A stretch of 64,000 nt of DNA from Streptomyces chattanoogensis (GCF_001294335.1 NZ_LGKG01000002.1:62001-126000), one strand, 5' to 3'. Shown: positions 51,491 through 60,431, numbered from the stretch's first letter. A program made the numbers and translations. The notes: generated by a model from the letters alone, not told the origin.

Positions 51491-51956
51491 CAACTCTTAT
51501 CAGACCCGCGGAGGGAACTGAAAGGCTTTCCCAGGCATCCCTCAACACGTGTGCCGTGCCTACCCGTTCAGGTCTCCCGTTCCGCGCAGGCCGATGTCCT
51601 TAAAGCGACACTCCGGTCACAGCCGATCTCGAGAAGCCTCATCGACGAAACCCCCTGCCCTGAAGCACCCGGGATATCGGGCACCCTCCCGGCGGCGCAT
51701 TGCCGCACAAGACTCACCCGCTGTCCCCCATGCCGCCCGCATGCGGCCCCATGTCGCCACCGAGCCGTACCGCACCTCACGCCCAGGCCGGCCGCGGCTC
51801 ACCGGTCACCTGCCGGAATGGGCGCGACTGAGGCCCCTCGGCGGTCAGTGGGACCAACGACCCAAGAAAATCACCGACGTCCGATACGGCTTCTCCCTGT
51901 ACGGCTTCCCCTCGCCCGCTACATACCGACACGCGTGTGACGCCGCAGCCTGAGAC
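51491..51956. other. Intergenic region, no gene recognised
   Basis: No supported coding frame, repeat or hairpin. Confidence 0.4.
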
Positions 51957-52643
51957 ATGGAAAAATCCGCACCCATGTACGACCAGCCCCTGCCGCATCA
52001 GGCACCTCAGCAGCAGCCGCAGAACCATCAGCCTCAGCACCCGTATCAGCAGCACCCGCAGAACCATCAGCACCCGTACCAGCAGCCGACGCCTCAGCAG
52101 GTTCCGCCGCCCCACCAGCATTACGCACCGCAGCACTCCCAGCCATACGCACAGCAACACCCGTATCAGCACCCCTACCAGCAGCCGTCTCCGCAGCAGG
52201 CAATGGCCCCACGTATCCCCCAGCCCGCCAACGACATGCGCCGCATCGGGGCAGTCACCCTGGACGGCCTGCTGACCCTGATCGCCGCCTTCGTGGCCCT
52301 TCGTGTCTCCTCCGGAGCCCATCTGCCCTTCTCGAAAGATCTCCTCATCGTCTTCGGCGGAGGCCTGGGCTTCTCCTTCCTCAACCATGTGATCCTTGCC
52401 CGTATCTCCGGTGCGAGCATCGGCAAGTTCGCCACCCGCACCCGCGTGATCTACGAGAAGACCGGGACCCGCCCCTACCTGCCCCGACTGTTCCGCCGTT
52501 GGCTGGGAGGCCTCGTCTTCGTCGTGATCTGGATCATCGCCGCGCTCATGGACTCCGCGGACGAGGGCCCCGACGACTTCTGCGGCGTCCGCCTGGTCCG
52601 CTACCGGGACCTGCGGGCGGCCACCCAAATGCAGGGCCACTAG
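51957..52643 (+). CDS. RDD-family membrane protein with Q/P/H-rich N-terminus
   Basis: The 228-aa product begins MEKSAPMYDQPLPHQAPQQQ. The first ~85 residues are built from His, Pro, Gln and Tyr repeats (HPYQQHPQNHQHPYQQPTPQ) and should be unstructured and cytoplasmic. The RDD domain starts at MRRIGAVTLDGLLTLIAAFV, with Arg and Asp in place. Hydrophobic segments KDLLIVFGGGLGFSFLNHVI and LGGLVFVVIWIIAALMDSAD follow. RDD proteins have been linked to Na+/H+ exchange and other transport, but roles vary. No partner gene is near. Confidence 0.85.
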   Translation: MEKSAPMYDQPLPHQAPQQQPQNHQPQHPYQQHPQNHQHPYQQPTPQQVPPPHQHYAPQHSQPYAQQHPYQHPYQQPSPQQAMAPRIPQPANDMRRIGAVTLDGLLTLIAAFVALRVSSGAHLPFSKDLLIVFGGGLGFSFLNHVILARISGASIGKFATRTRVIYEKTGTRPYLPRLFRRWLGGLVFVVIWIIAALMDSADEGPDDFCGVRLVRYRDLRAATQMQGH

Positions 52644-53222
52644 CGGCCGCGGGACCGGGCTTCTCCCTACGCAAGCAAGCCCGAGCCCGCCCCGGATCCA
52701 GTCCCGTCCCGTCCCGTTCCGCCTCTGGATCCAACCCACGCATCGAACACCGCCCGCGCCCCTCCCCCGTCGATCCGCTCGGTCGGCTCCTGGAGGGGCG
52801 CCGAGCACCAGGCACCCGGGTGGGCTGACAACTGGTGGCGCAGCCAGAGAGCCCACCCTGTCGAGCGCCGGCCCCTGACCAGCAGTACTCCGAGCCACAG
52901 CTGGCCAACCACCAGGACGACGATCCTCTGCCGTCACGAACACCGCCTGACACTACGACGCCTGTGCACAACTGCCGCGCTGCCAGACGACCCGTTCCCC
53001 CCAACTGCCCTTTTTCAAAGACGAGTTCGCATGGCACTTCAGCGCACTGCTCGAACGTCACCTACGACTCAGGAACGGTGGGACTGATCCCGCTTACGGT
53101 GCGCAGGCTTTACCTGCTCGCCCGGTGTGGCTCCGGGCAGCGGTGGGCTTATGCCATGCAGGCGCGGTGCGCAGGCGAATAACCGGAGGACAATGGGCCC
53201 GTCGCCCGGACACACTGCAGAC
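52644..53222. other. Intergenic region, no gene recognised
   Basis: No supported frame. A short run of CCCGTCCCGTCCCG lies near 52705-52718. The end carries the leader of the acetyltransferase. Confidence 0.4.
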
Positions 53223-53834
53223 ATGACCGATCATGAGCGAGACGTTCCGTTCCGCCGGTTCCGCTTCAAGCCCACGCTGGATGGAGAGCTGGTCGTCCTG
53301 CGGCCCGTCACGGTGGACGACGTTTCTGCGCTGATGCCCATGTTCCGGGACGCGGAGGTGGCACGGCTGACCGGCAGTCACGGGGAGGGCGCGCCGGATG
53401 AGGCACAACTGCGGGCGTGGTACGGCTCGCGCGCCGGCCAGGACGACCGGCTGGACCTTGCCGTGGTGGAGCGGGCGACGGGGGACGTGGTCGGGGAGGC
53501 GGTGCTCAACGAATGGGACCCGGGAAACGAGAGCTGCAGCTTCCGGATCTCCTTCGTACCGGGCGCCCATGGTCGCGGCCTGGGGACCGAGGCGACCCGG
53601 CTGATTGTCGGTTATGGCTTCGAGAAGCTGGCGCTGCACCGCATCTCGCTGGAGGTGTACGCGTTCAACCCACGGGCTCGCCGTGTCTACGAGAAGGTGG
53701 GCTTCGTCCCCGAGGGAGTGCTGCGGGGTGCGCTGCTGTGGGAGGGCGAGCGGGTGGACGCTGCGGTGATGTCGATCCTGGCGCCGGAGTGGTTGGAGCA
53801 CTTCGGGCGGCCGGAGTCGGCTGGCCGCAGGTAA
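53223..53834 (+). CDS. RimJ/RimL-type GNAT acetyltransferase
   Basis: The 203-aa product begins MTDHERDVPFRRFRFKPTLD. It fits the Acetyltransf_3 group: GELVVLRPVTVDDVSALMPM, the strand DLAVVERATGDVVGEAVLNE, acetyl-CoA loop PGAHGRGLGTEATRLIVGYG, then LHRISLEVYAFNPRARRVYE and KVGFVPEGVLRGALLWEGER, the N-P-R-A-x-x-x-Y-E-K-x-G-F signature. This group acetylates protein N-termini, amino groups of antibiotics, or small amines. The substrate is unknown. Confidence 0.92.
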   Translation: MTDHERDVPFRRFRFKPTLDGELVVLRPVTVDDVSALMPMFRDAEVARLTGSHGEGAPDEAQLRAWYGSRAGQDDRLDLAVVERATGDVVGEAVLNEWDPGNESCSFRISFVPGAHGRGLGTEATRLIVGYGFEKLALHRISLEVYAFNPRARRVYEKVGFVPEGVLRGALLWEGERVDAAVMSILAPEWLEHFGRPESAGRR

Positions 53835-54829
53835 TGGCGGAAGCGGGCCCGTCCAGAAATTCGGATACCTTTCAGGGGAGCCAGGAGGGCCGGGTACCAG
53901 CTGATTTCACATTCAACTTCCACAACCCGAACTCCCGCGCAATCATTGACGGCAAGTTATGTGCGACAACGTACCCACCACCTGAGACATGTCACAGTCG
54001 AAGTGTCCGCACACAGACGAGAGTTCCCCAGCTCCACCCCGGTAGCACTACCTACCAACCCTATTCCTTCCGACTCCACCAGTCGCATTCCCCTCGCATT
54101 TCCGAGGTACACCCGGCGGCCGAGCGCATTGATCCGTTCATGTGCGATGAGCGAGGGAATCGCACCGCAACCGGACGGCGAGTCGGTGGCACACGTAACC
54201 CCCGAAGAAGTGCAAAGAAGGTCACCGTGCCACTCACCCCGGCCGATCCACGACCCGGGCTCGAGGAGTACACGCACTACGGTCTCCTCTACCCCGGCCT
54301 CACCGTGAGCCGAGCTCCGTCGCCGCGCTTCCACCACCTGGCCGAATGGCTCGTAGGGCAGGTCGGTTCAAAGCGTTTCGGGTGCTCGACGGGACGCATC
54401 TTCCACGGATCGTTTCCCGATTCGACGCCGCCCGGCCGAGGTTGGGAGTCATGGCTGACCTCCCTGGCGCGTACTCGTGGGCCGGCCACCGGCTCGCGGG
54501 GCGAACTCCCCCAGTTTCCATCGTGCGCCGCAAACCGGCCGGCCGCGACTGGAGAACGATGATCGTCGGAAAGGCCCCCTAAGGCCGCCGTACTTCTGCG
54601 GTGTGACGACAGAGCGGGCACCGCAACCAGGGCCTTGGCGATTCGCCGCATCGTGACCTTCTGTTCCGACGTCCAAACAGAGAGGTGACGGAGAGATGTC
54701 TTCAACAAGCCTCGTCACCGACCCGAAAAGGTGCCGAACGTCGGCCGATTGACGTCGGAAGTCCGGTTGCGGGGCATTCGGGGGAGAGTAGCCTGGAATT
54801 TGAGGTCCCGCGGGTTCTGGAGGTAGGCG
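53835..54829. other. Long leader region of the lasso cluster with possible remnants
   Basis: No intact gene is supported. From GTG 54227 (AAGAAGGT 5 nt upstream) a frame reads VPLTPADPRPGLEEYTHYGL and then SPRFHHLAEWLVG, and after an apparent shift near 54350 RFKAFRVLDGTHLPRIVSRF; this may be a decayed gene. On the minus strand a signal-like MRRIAKALVAVPALSSHRRS starts at 54652. The AT-richer part from 53870 to 54060 may hold promoters. TTGCGG (54767), 16 nt, TAGCCT (54789) is a weak candidate for the precursor. Confidence 0.4.
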
Positions 54830-54946
54830 ATGTTTCTCCGATTGCTGCGGCGTCGTAGGCCGCATCTGCTCGTCCGTCTCGGTAACGGCCGTCTCATCCG
54901 CGGCTTCAGCGGCGGAGACTACGACGGTCACGGATTCCAGCACTGA
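54830..54946 (+). CDS. Probable lasso-peptide precursor
   Basis: The 38-aa peptide starts at ATG 54830, with a strong GGAGG site 6 nt upstream, and ends 32 nt before the B gene. The basic leader reads MFLRLLRRRRPHLLVRLGNG then RLIR. The predicted core is GFSGGDYDGHGFQH: Gly1 could form an isopeptide with Asp8, giving an 8-residue ring and a 6-residue tail. In usual leaders Y-x-x-P-x-L lies 14-17 residues before the core and Thr is at -2. Here Pro11 keeps the spacing (14 to Gly25) and Leu13 is present, but Tyr is replaced by Arg8 and Thr by Ile23. Position and core make the call; the leader is atypical, so confidence is moderate. Confidence 0.7.
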   Translation: MFLRLLRRRRPHLLVRLGNGRLIRGFSGGDYDGHGFQH

Positions 54947-54978
54947 CACCGTTCACGGTGGAATGCTGGAGATATGCG

Positions 54979-55611
54979 GTGACAGAGGACACCGATGCCA
55001 TGGCAGCCCTGGCAGCCATGGCAAGGATCCTGTCACCGCATTGCCGTGTCACCCGGATGTCCGACGGAGCGCTGATCGCGGACTGGAAGCGGACGCGTTT
55101 CCTCGGATTGGCGACGACGGAAGTCGAGAAATTCGCCTCCGGAAGCCCTGAGGAACGCGCCGAACTCGTCACCGGTCTCATGCGCGCCGGGTGCGCAACG
55201 GGCCGCCGGAAGACATACGCGGACGTCGTCGTCGGGCTCTGGCTGGGTGGAGCGCACCTGCTGATCCGGACCCTTGGATTCGGGCGCGTCCTGCGGCTGC
55301 TGTCCTTGGTCGCACCGGGTTACACCCGTGCGGACCTCGCCTCCGCGGAGGAGGTCGGGCGGCTGAAACAAGTGGTGCAGTCACACCGCAGCAGAAGCTG
55401 GTTCGTCAACGGCGACTGCAAGTCCGAGGCGGTGACGGCCTTCGTCCTCCTGCGGCGGTGTGGCCTGAAAGCCGTACTCCACGTCGGTGTGCGTGAGCAC
55501 CCGTTCGCCCTGCACGCGTGGACAGCCTCGGGCGGCCTGTGCATTCCCGATGCCGATCCGCGAGGGCACGCGTTCACACCGGTGCTCTCGATCGGCTGCG
55601 GAGGACAGTGA
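54979..55611 (+). CDS. Lasso-peptide B protein, B1-B2 fusion (recognition domain plus leader peptidase)
   Basis: The 210-aa product starts at GTG 54979, with GGAG 8 nt upstream. The N-terminal ~75 residues resemble a PqqD-type RiPP recognition element (CRVTRMSDGALIADWKRTRF followed by LGLATTEVEKF). The C-terminal ~125 are the transglutaminase-like leader protease: Cys147 in SWFVNGDCKSEAVTAFVLLR, then KAVLHVGVREHPFALHAWTA with His179, and Asp191 in GGLCIPDADP, which complete the Cys-His-Asp triad. Actinobacterial clusters usually encode B1 and B2 separately; a fused B is more typical of proteobacteria. It leaves 1 nt before the cyclase gene. Confidence 0.85.
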   Translation: MTEDTDAMAALAAMARILSPHCRVTRMSDGALIADWKRTRFLGLATTEVEKFASGSPEERAELVTGLMRAGCATGRRKTYADVVVGLWLGGAHLLIRTLGFGRVLRLLSLVAPGYTRADLASAEEVGRLKQVVQSHRSRSWFVNGDCKSEAVTAFVLLRRCGLKAVLHVGVREHPFALHAWTASGGLCIPDADPRGHAFTPVLSIGCGGQ

Positions 55612-55612
55612 C

Positions 55613-57439
55613 ATGGAGGCGCTCCGCCTCGACTGGGCCGGGGGCGCACCGAGGCTCCGGACCAGCGAGGCCATGGCGCGTCAGGGACTCGTGACGACGG
55701 TCTCCTCGCGGGCCGGCACCGCGGCCGTCGTCGGCTGGGTCGGCTCGGCCCGTGACCGGGCGCGGGGCGCGCGCGGTCTCCTCGACGACTCCGACAGGCA
55801 GGGAGCCGCCCCGCCCATGCCGGCCGGCGACTACGCGGCTGTTCTGGTGTACCGCGACCGCATCCTCCTGACGCGCGACGAGCAGGCACGCATCCCGCTG
55901 TTCTTCAGGGAGTCCGGTGGCCGCGTGAGCGCCGTAAGCACCTTGGTCCGCTGCCTGGGGAGCGGCACAGAGCTGGAACCCCGCTACTTCTGCCGCTACC
56001 TCACCGGGAACATGGCACAACCGCACTCGGACCTCACCCCTTTCGCCGGGGTGCACCGCGTCCTCGGCGGCGAGGTGGTCGAGCTGTCCCTCACCGGGCA
56101 GATGCACAGCCGTACGCTGCGACGCGCCCGCCTGGCCACCGGCCCGCCCGAGCCGACCGCAGGCGGCTCCTGCCTCGATGAGGCCGCGCAGGAGTTGCGC
56201 CGCGCGCTGGAGAACGCCGTCGGACGCCGCATGGGCACGACGACGGCATGCCATGTCTCCGGCGGCACCGACTCCACCAGCGTCGCGCTGCTCGCCGCAC
56301 GCCTGCTGGCCGCGGAACGGGGCGGCGCCGGGGAGCTGGTCCTGCTCGCCGGGCGTTTCTCCCGCGGGGAGCTGGCCGCGGAGCGGCCGTACCTCGACGT
56401 CGCGCTGGAGGAGATCCGCCGTCAGGCACCCGCGGCCCGCCCGGTGATCGTCGACGCCGACGACGTGGCCGACTTCGACGACTTCCAGCACCACGCGGGA
56501 GATGCCGACGAGCCTCATGCGCACGCCTTCCGCGCCCCGTTCTGGGCCAGGCTTCACGCCGCGGCCGCGGAACTGGGCTGTGATGCGCTCCTGACCGGCT
56601 GCGGGGCCGATCCGATCGCCGACGCCAATCCGTTCCACCTGCACAGGCTGGCTCGCACGGGACAGCTCCGGCAGATGGCCGAGCAGGCACGTGCCTGGGC
56701 CGCGGGAAGCGAGCGGGGTTTGTGGGACATCGTCCGCGCCTACGTGGTGCAGCCGGCCGTACCGCTGGCAGCCGAACGGATCACCGCGCTCCTCCGCGGC
56801 GGAACGGGCGGAACGGTGCTCGGCGGCCTCAGCACCTTCAACCGCCCCGGATGGCTGCGATCCGGATTCGCGCGCGCTCACGGCTATCGGGATGCGGGCA
56901 TCGCGGAGAGCCGGTTCGTGTTCGGGCGCAAGCCGGAACAGTCGCTCTACGACGCCGCCAATTACGTCGCCGCTCCCGACCTGCTGTCCTGGCAGCGGGC
57001 ACAACGGGACGGATTCTTCCTCTCGCACCCCTTCCTCGACCCGGAGGTCATCGCCACGCTGAGCCGTCTGCCCGCCGCAGCCACGTTCCAGCCGGGCCGC
57101 CCGAAGGCCGTTCTCCGTGAGGCCATGGCGGATCTGCTCCCGGCCCCGATCCGCGGCAGGGCGGTCAAGGTGCCCTTCAACGACCTCTATGCCCGCGGCC
57201 TGCGGACACACGGCGACGAACTCATCGCCTTGTGCTGCTCCGCCCGACATCCGCTGATCGCCGAGATGTTCGACGTCGAGACGCTGTGCCGGGCCGTGCG
57301 GGAGGCCCAGCTCGGCCTGGGGGACTCGCACTCCTGGGATCGCGTGAACAGCTCGCTCGCCCTGGTGGCCTGGCTGGAGGGACTGGACCGGCGTTCCGGC
57401 GCGCTCGGCGCGGCGGTGCCCGTCACCGCTGGCTCTTGA
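55613..57439 (+). CDS. Lasso-peptide macrolactam synthetase (asparagine-synthase-like C protein)
   Basis: The 608-aa product adenylates the ring Asp/Glu side chain and joins it to the core N-terminus. The N-terminal Ntn-like domain (1-180) lacks the Cys2 of true asparagine synthetases, as in other lasso cyclases (MEALRLDWAGGAPRLRTSEA). The ATP-PP loop is intact at residues 216-221: TTACHVSGGTDSTSVALLAA. The C-terminal synthetase part contains AELGCDALLTGCGADPIADA, the RESRFVFGRKPEQ-like ESRFVFGRKPEQSLYDAANY and FLSHPFLDPEVIATLSRLP. The gene end overlaps the convergent membrane gene by 17 nt. No ABC exporter is seen nearby. Confidence 0.9.
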   Translation: MEALRLDWAGGAPRLRTSEAMARQGLVTTVSSRAGTAAVVGWVGSARDRARGARGLLDDSDRQGAAPPMPAGDYAAVLVYRDRILLTRDEQARIPLFFRESGGRVSAVSTLVRCLGSGTELEPRYFCRYLTGNMAQPHSDLTPFAGVHRVLGGEVVELSLTGQMHSRTLRRARLATGPPEPTAGGSCLDEAAQELRRALENAVGRRMGTTTACHVSGGTDSTSVALLAARLLAAERGGAGELVLLAGRFSRGELAAERPYLDVALEEIRRQAPAARPVIVDADDVADFDDFQHHAGDADEPHAHAFRAPFWARLHAAAAELGCDALLTGCGADPIADANPFHLHRLARTGQLRQMAEQARAWAAGSERGLWDIVRAYVVQPAVPLAAERITALLRGGTGGTVLGGLSTFNRPGWLRSGFARAHGYRDAGIAESRFVFGRKPEQSLYDAANYVAAPDLLSWQRAQRDGFFLSHPFLDPEVIATLSRLPAAATFQPGRPKAVLREAMADLLPAPIRGRAVKVPFNDLYARGLRTHGDELIALCCSARHPLIAEMFDVETLCRAVREAQLGLGDSHSWDRVNSSLALVAWLEGLDRRSGALGAAVPVTAGS

Positions 57440-58733
57440 TGTCCCACAGGGTTCGCTCTACCGGGCCGGTGCGGACGTCGATGAGGCCGTACCGGCTCGA
57501 CACCTCGCGGTTTTCCTCCACGGTGGGGATGCGGTTACCCTCGCCTTTTCGCGTAATGGATGAGTACACCCACGCGCCCTGCGTGCCGAACTGCCAGTAG
57601 GCGGTGATGAAACGCGGGTCCCTTGTGTGTTCGTCGAGCGCATTGTTCTCGTGCACCCTGGCACGGTAGATGAGAGAGTCAAAACCTCTCCTCTGTTGCT
57701 TCTTCACCCATCCCGGCACTTTTTCCCTACCCCAGGAGTACGCCACGAAGTCGAGCGGTGACTTCAGCACGAGCCGGTCTTTGCGCGCGAGGCTCGCGGT
57801 GGCATAGAACGCCACCTGGTCGTACTTCGTGTTCATGGGCAGTTGCACCACCACTCGCGTGGCGTAGGTGTCGTTCGACTCAACCCAATTGCCATTGAAC
57901 ATCCATTGTTTTGCCTCGACCAACTGGCCGGGCTGATGAATCTCTCGGCGGGAGAGCGGGTTCATATCCGAGGAGTTGGGCCACTGCTCGGCATCGGTTC
58001 GCCACTGCTGGCGGAGCCGGTCCTTCGAGCTCAGCGGCACCTTTTTCCCCATGGCGTGGAACTCGGTGCCGAGCACGTAGAAACCCACGTCGCCGTGGTT
58101 CCGGATAGTGATGTCGACCGGTACGGCGAATGCCTTGCGGTCCTTGCTCAGCACCGGCTTTCCCATGGACAGCGTGATGAGAGGCTGGGTCTGTCGCTGG
58201 TACGGCTGATAGAGGTTCTGGTAGCCGAAATTAGCGGTCGCAATGACAGAGGAGACGATCAGCGCGGCGGCCACCCGCTTCGGAGCGGGGATCACGACCG
58301 ATGTCCGCCACACCGCGAAGACGGCGTACGCCGAACCCGCCGTGAGCGCGCCGAACAACACCCGGTAGCCCGCGGATTCGCCGTCGTTGACTGTCTGCAC
58401 CAGGAGCATGGCGTTGGTCAGCAAGGCCGCGAACGTGCCGATCAGCGCGACCATGCCGGAGTAGGGGAAGCTCTGCCGGATGTAGTGGTCCAGCACCGCG
58501 ACAGCGCCCACGAGCGTGGTGAACGAGACCACGAGAAGGACGGCACCGGTGATGCGAGCGGGGAAGGTCAGTCCATGGACGAAGTCCGCGCGGCCGAGCC
58601 AAGCCAGCACCAGCGTGGTCATGAGGAGGACCAGCACGATCACTGCCAGGGCCACCCGCGACTGCCAGGTTCTCAGCGAGGGCTGTCGTCTTTTCGGATG
58701 GGGACGGGAGTGAGGCTTGCGGGGAGTCCGCAC
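57423..58733 (-). CDS. Membrane protein of unknown function
   Basis: The 436-aa product starts at GTG 58733, selected because a near-perfect AGGAGGTGATT site precedes it. Four hydrophobic segments lie in the first ~170 residues (VALAVIVLVLLMTTLVLAWL; ITGAVLLVVSFTTLVGAVAV; SGMVALIGTFAALLTNAMLL; RVLFGALTAGSAYAVFAVWR), then an anchor VAAALIVSSVIATANFGYQN. The C-terminal ~260 residues are a beta-rich extracytoplasmic domain (PLITLSMGKPVLSKDRKAFA; VPVDITIRNHGDVGFYVLGT). It is convergent with the lasso cyclase. A role in lasso export or immunity is possible but not indicated by any motif. Confidence 0.7.
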   Translation of the reverse strand: MRTPRKPHSRPHPKRRQPSLRTWQSRVALAVIVLVLLMTTLVLAWLGRADFVHGLTFPARITGAVLLVVSFTTLVGAVAVLDHYIRQSFPYSGMVALIGTFAALLTNAMLLVQTVNDGESAGYRVLFGALTAGSAYAVFAVWRTSVVIPAPKRVAAALIVSSVIATANFGYQNLYQPYQRQTQPLITLSMGKPVLSKDRKAFAVPVDITIRNHGDVGFYVLGTEFHAMGKKVPLSSKDRLRQQWRTDAEQWPNSSDMNPLSRREIHQPGQLVEAKQWMFNGNWVESNDTYATRVVVQLPMNTKYDQVAFYATASLARKDRLVLKSPLDFVAYSWGREKVPGWVKKQQRRGFDSLIYRARVHENNALDEHTRDPRFITAYWQFGTQGAWVYSSITRKGEGNRIPTVEENREVSSRYGLIDVRTGPVERTLWDIKSQR

Positions 58734-58839
58734 GCAATCACCTCCTGAGGCCGCCGTTCGTGCCCCAAACGCACATGTGCAGCGCGGACTCAGGAGATCT
58801 GCCGTCGCGCCGGGGTTCGAGCACCATCGTCCGTGGTGA

Positions 58840-59092
58840 TCCATCGGGTCGCCATCCGGATGCCCCCGGACGTGCGAGCCGGTGGTTCGCCAGGTGGGCT
58901 GTCGAACGTGCTGCTCACTCCCAGCAACGTCAACGACGCCACGGCGTTCCGGCAGGTCCTCGACGGCATCCGTGTCCGCGTGCCGTCACGGGTCGGCCGC
59001 GCACGACACCCGAGCGCGTGCCGGGGTGACCGTGATCCCAACGTGGTCTGAATCGCCGACCGCCACCGCGCCGGACTCGCCGCGGACGCTCC
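58840..59092 (+). pseudogene. IS5-type transposase fragment
   Basis: The rightward frame reads GGLSNVLLTPSNVNDATAFR and QVLDGIRVRV, the segment after the first catalytic Asp of IS5-group transposases (LTPGNVNDxxxFxQVLDxIRV). A shifted frame continues VTGRPRTTPERVPG. Both flanks are missing. It sits between two unrelated genes and marks a former insertion. Confidence 0.7.
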
Positions 59093-59914
59093 CTAGGCAA
59101 CCCACGTCCCGGTCAGCGTCTGCACGGCCGAGCCGTCGAGGTCCTTGAGCTTCGCCCCGGCGAAGGCGCGCGCGGCGTCGGAAGTGAGCACCCGGAAGGC
59201 GGGCCGCTCGGCTGCCAGTAGTTCGACCATCTGCGCTGCCACGTCCTGCGGCGTCTGTGCGTGGGCGAAGGCGCCGCGGGTGCGGTCCAGGTAGGCGGAC
59301 AGGGCAGGCGCGTACGGCCCGGCCTGCTCCAGTGCGTTGTCTGCGAGGCCCACATTGCTGACGAACTCGCTGGCCACGGCGCCCGGCTCGACCACGCTGA
59401 CAGACACGCCGGCCGTGGCCGCGACCGGCGCGAGGGACTCCATGAAGCCCTCCACCGCGAACTTGGCGGCGCAGTATGCCTCGTTGAAGGGCTGGCCGAT
59501 CACGCCGCCGACGCTGGTCACGGTCAGCACCCGGCCCTTGCTCGCCCGGAGCAGGGGCATGGCGGCCTTGGTGACGTGCAGCACGCCGAAGAAGTTGACC
59601 TCCATGACGGTGCGCACGTCCTCGACGCTCTCCCGCTCCAGGGTGCCGAGGTGGCCCGCGCCGGCGTTGTTGACCAACGCGTCCAGCCGGTCGAGGCCGG
59701 CCAGGCATGCCTCGACCGAGGCTGGGTCGGTCACGTCCAGGGTCCGGACGTCGACGGTGACTCCGGCTGCCTCCGCCGCCGCCAGCAGCGCGCCCGCCTT
59801 GGCGGTGTCGCGCATGGTGGCGATCACCTGCCAGCCGCTCTGTGCGGCGGCCACGGCGGTGGCCAGGCCGATACCGGACGAGGTGCCGGTGATCAGGACG
59901 GTCTTGGTGCTCAT
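59093..59914 (-). CDS. Short-chain dehydrogenase/reductase
   Basis: The 273-aa product starts at ATG 59914. It has the classical SDR motifs: TGTSSGIGLATAVAAAQSGW (cofactor loop at ~10), LDVTDPASVEACLAGLDRLD, NNAGAG at ~86, the Ser of VLTVTSVGGVIGQPFNEAYC with Tyr and Lys in the YCAAKFAVEGFMESL catalytic pair, and VVEPGAVASEFV. The substrate is unknown. The divergent MarR gene, with a strong palindrome between them, suggests regulation by a small molecule. Confidence 0.92.
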   Translation of the reverse strand: MSTKTVLITGTSSGIGLATAVAAAQSGWQVIATMRDTAKAGALLAAAEAAGVTVDVRTLDVTDPASVEACLAGLDRLDALVNNAGAGHLGTLERESVEDVRTVMEVNFFGVLHVTKAAMPLLRASKGRVLTVTSVGGVIGQPFNEAYCAAKFAVEGFMESLAPVAATAGVSVSVVEPGAVASEFVSNVGLADNALEQAGPYAPALSAYLDRTRGAFAHAQTPQDVAAQMVELLAAERPAFRVLTSDAARAFAGAKLKDLDGSAVQTLTGTWVA

Positions 59915-59929
59915 TCAGTGACCCACTTT

Positions 59930-59962
59930 ACTTATGCAGCATAATTAATATTGAGCATAAGT
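59930..59962. promoter_or_regulatory. Palindromic operator between SDR and MarR genes
   Basis: ACTTATGC (59930-59937) and GCATAAGT (59955-59962) are perfect 8-bp arms around an AT-rich centre (AGCATAATTAATATTGA). It sits 15 nt before the SDR start. MarR proteins bind such sites, so the regulator at 60012 probably represses the SDR gene and itself. Confidence 0.75.
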
Positions 59963-60011
59963 ATGGGGTGCGATATTTCAGGTTGTCAAGCACCTCGGTA
60001 CGCTGGACGCC

Positions 60012-60431
60012 ATGTCCCACCCATCAGATGAGCTCACCAGGGAGATCGTCGGCCTCTTCGCGGCCATCAACCGCCGCTACAGCCAGGAGGCCGAGGCCGC
60101 CGCGTCGAACCACGACCTGACCCCGCTCCAGGCCAAGGCACTGCTCGCCGCCGAAGGCCCGGTCCCGACCCGCCGCATCGCCGATCGGCTGCACGCGGAG
60201 CCGTCCAACGTGACCGTGATCATCGACCGGCTGGAGTCCCGCGGGCTGGTCGAGCGGAGCCACGACCCGGACGACCGCCGCGTCAAACGCGTCGCCGCCA
60301 CCAGGGCCGGCCGCACCGCCGCCGCCGACCTCCGCGCCCGCATGCCCTTCGCCGCCGAACCCCTGGCCCGGCTCACTACGCAGCAGCGCGAGACGTTGCG
60401 TGAGCTGCTGCAGCTGATCCTGGAGGCGTGA
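60012..60431 (+). CDS. MarR-family transcriptional regulator
   Basis: The 139-aa product begins MSHPSDELTREIVGLFAAIN. The winged helix reads HDLTPLQAKALLAAEGPVPT, RRIADRLHAEPSNVTVIIDR, LESRGLVERSHDPDDRRVKR and VAATRAGRTAAADL, with the DPDDRR wing tip. The C-terminal dimerisation helix ends LRELLQLILEA. It is divergent from the SDR gene, and the palindrome at 59930-59962 is its likely operator. Confidence 0.93.
   Translation: MSHPSDELTREIVGLFAAINRRYSQEAEAAASNHDLTPLQAKALLAAEGPVPTRRIADRLHAEPSNVTVIIDRLESRGLVERSHDPDDRRVKRVAATRAGRTAAADLRARMPFAAEPLARLTTQQRETLRELLQLILEA

Noticed and set aside
53946..54308. Ser/Pro-rich frame upstream of the lasso precursor as a gene
   Set aside because: Codon use and composition are not gene-like and no ribosome site precedes its early start codons.
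55574..57331. Leftward 585-codon frame opposite the lasso cyclase
   Set aside because: The cyclase carries an intact PP-loop and family motifs; the antisense frame has none.
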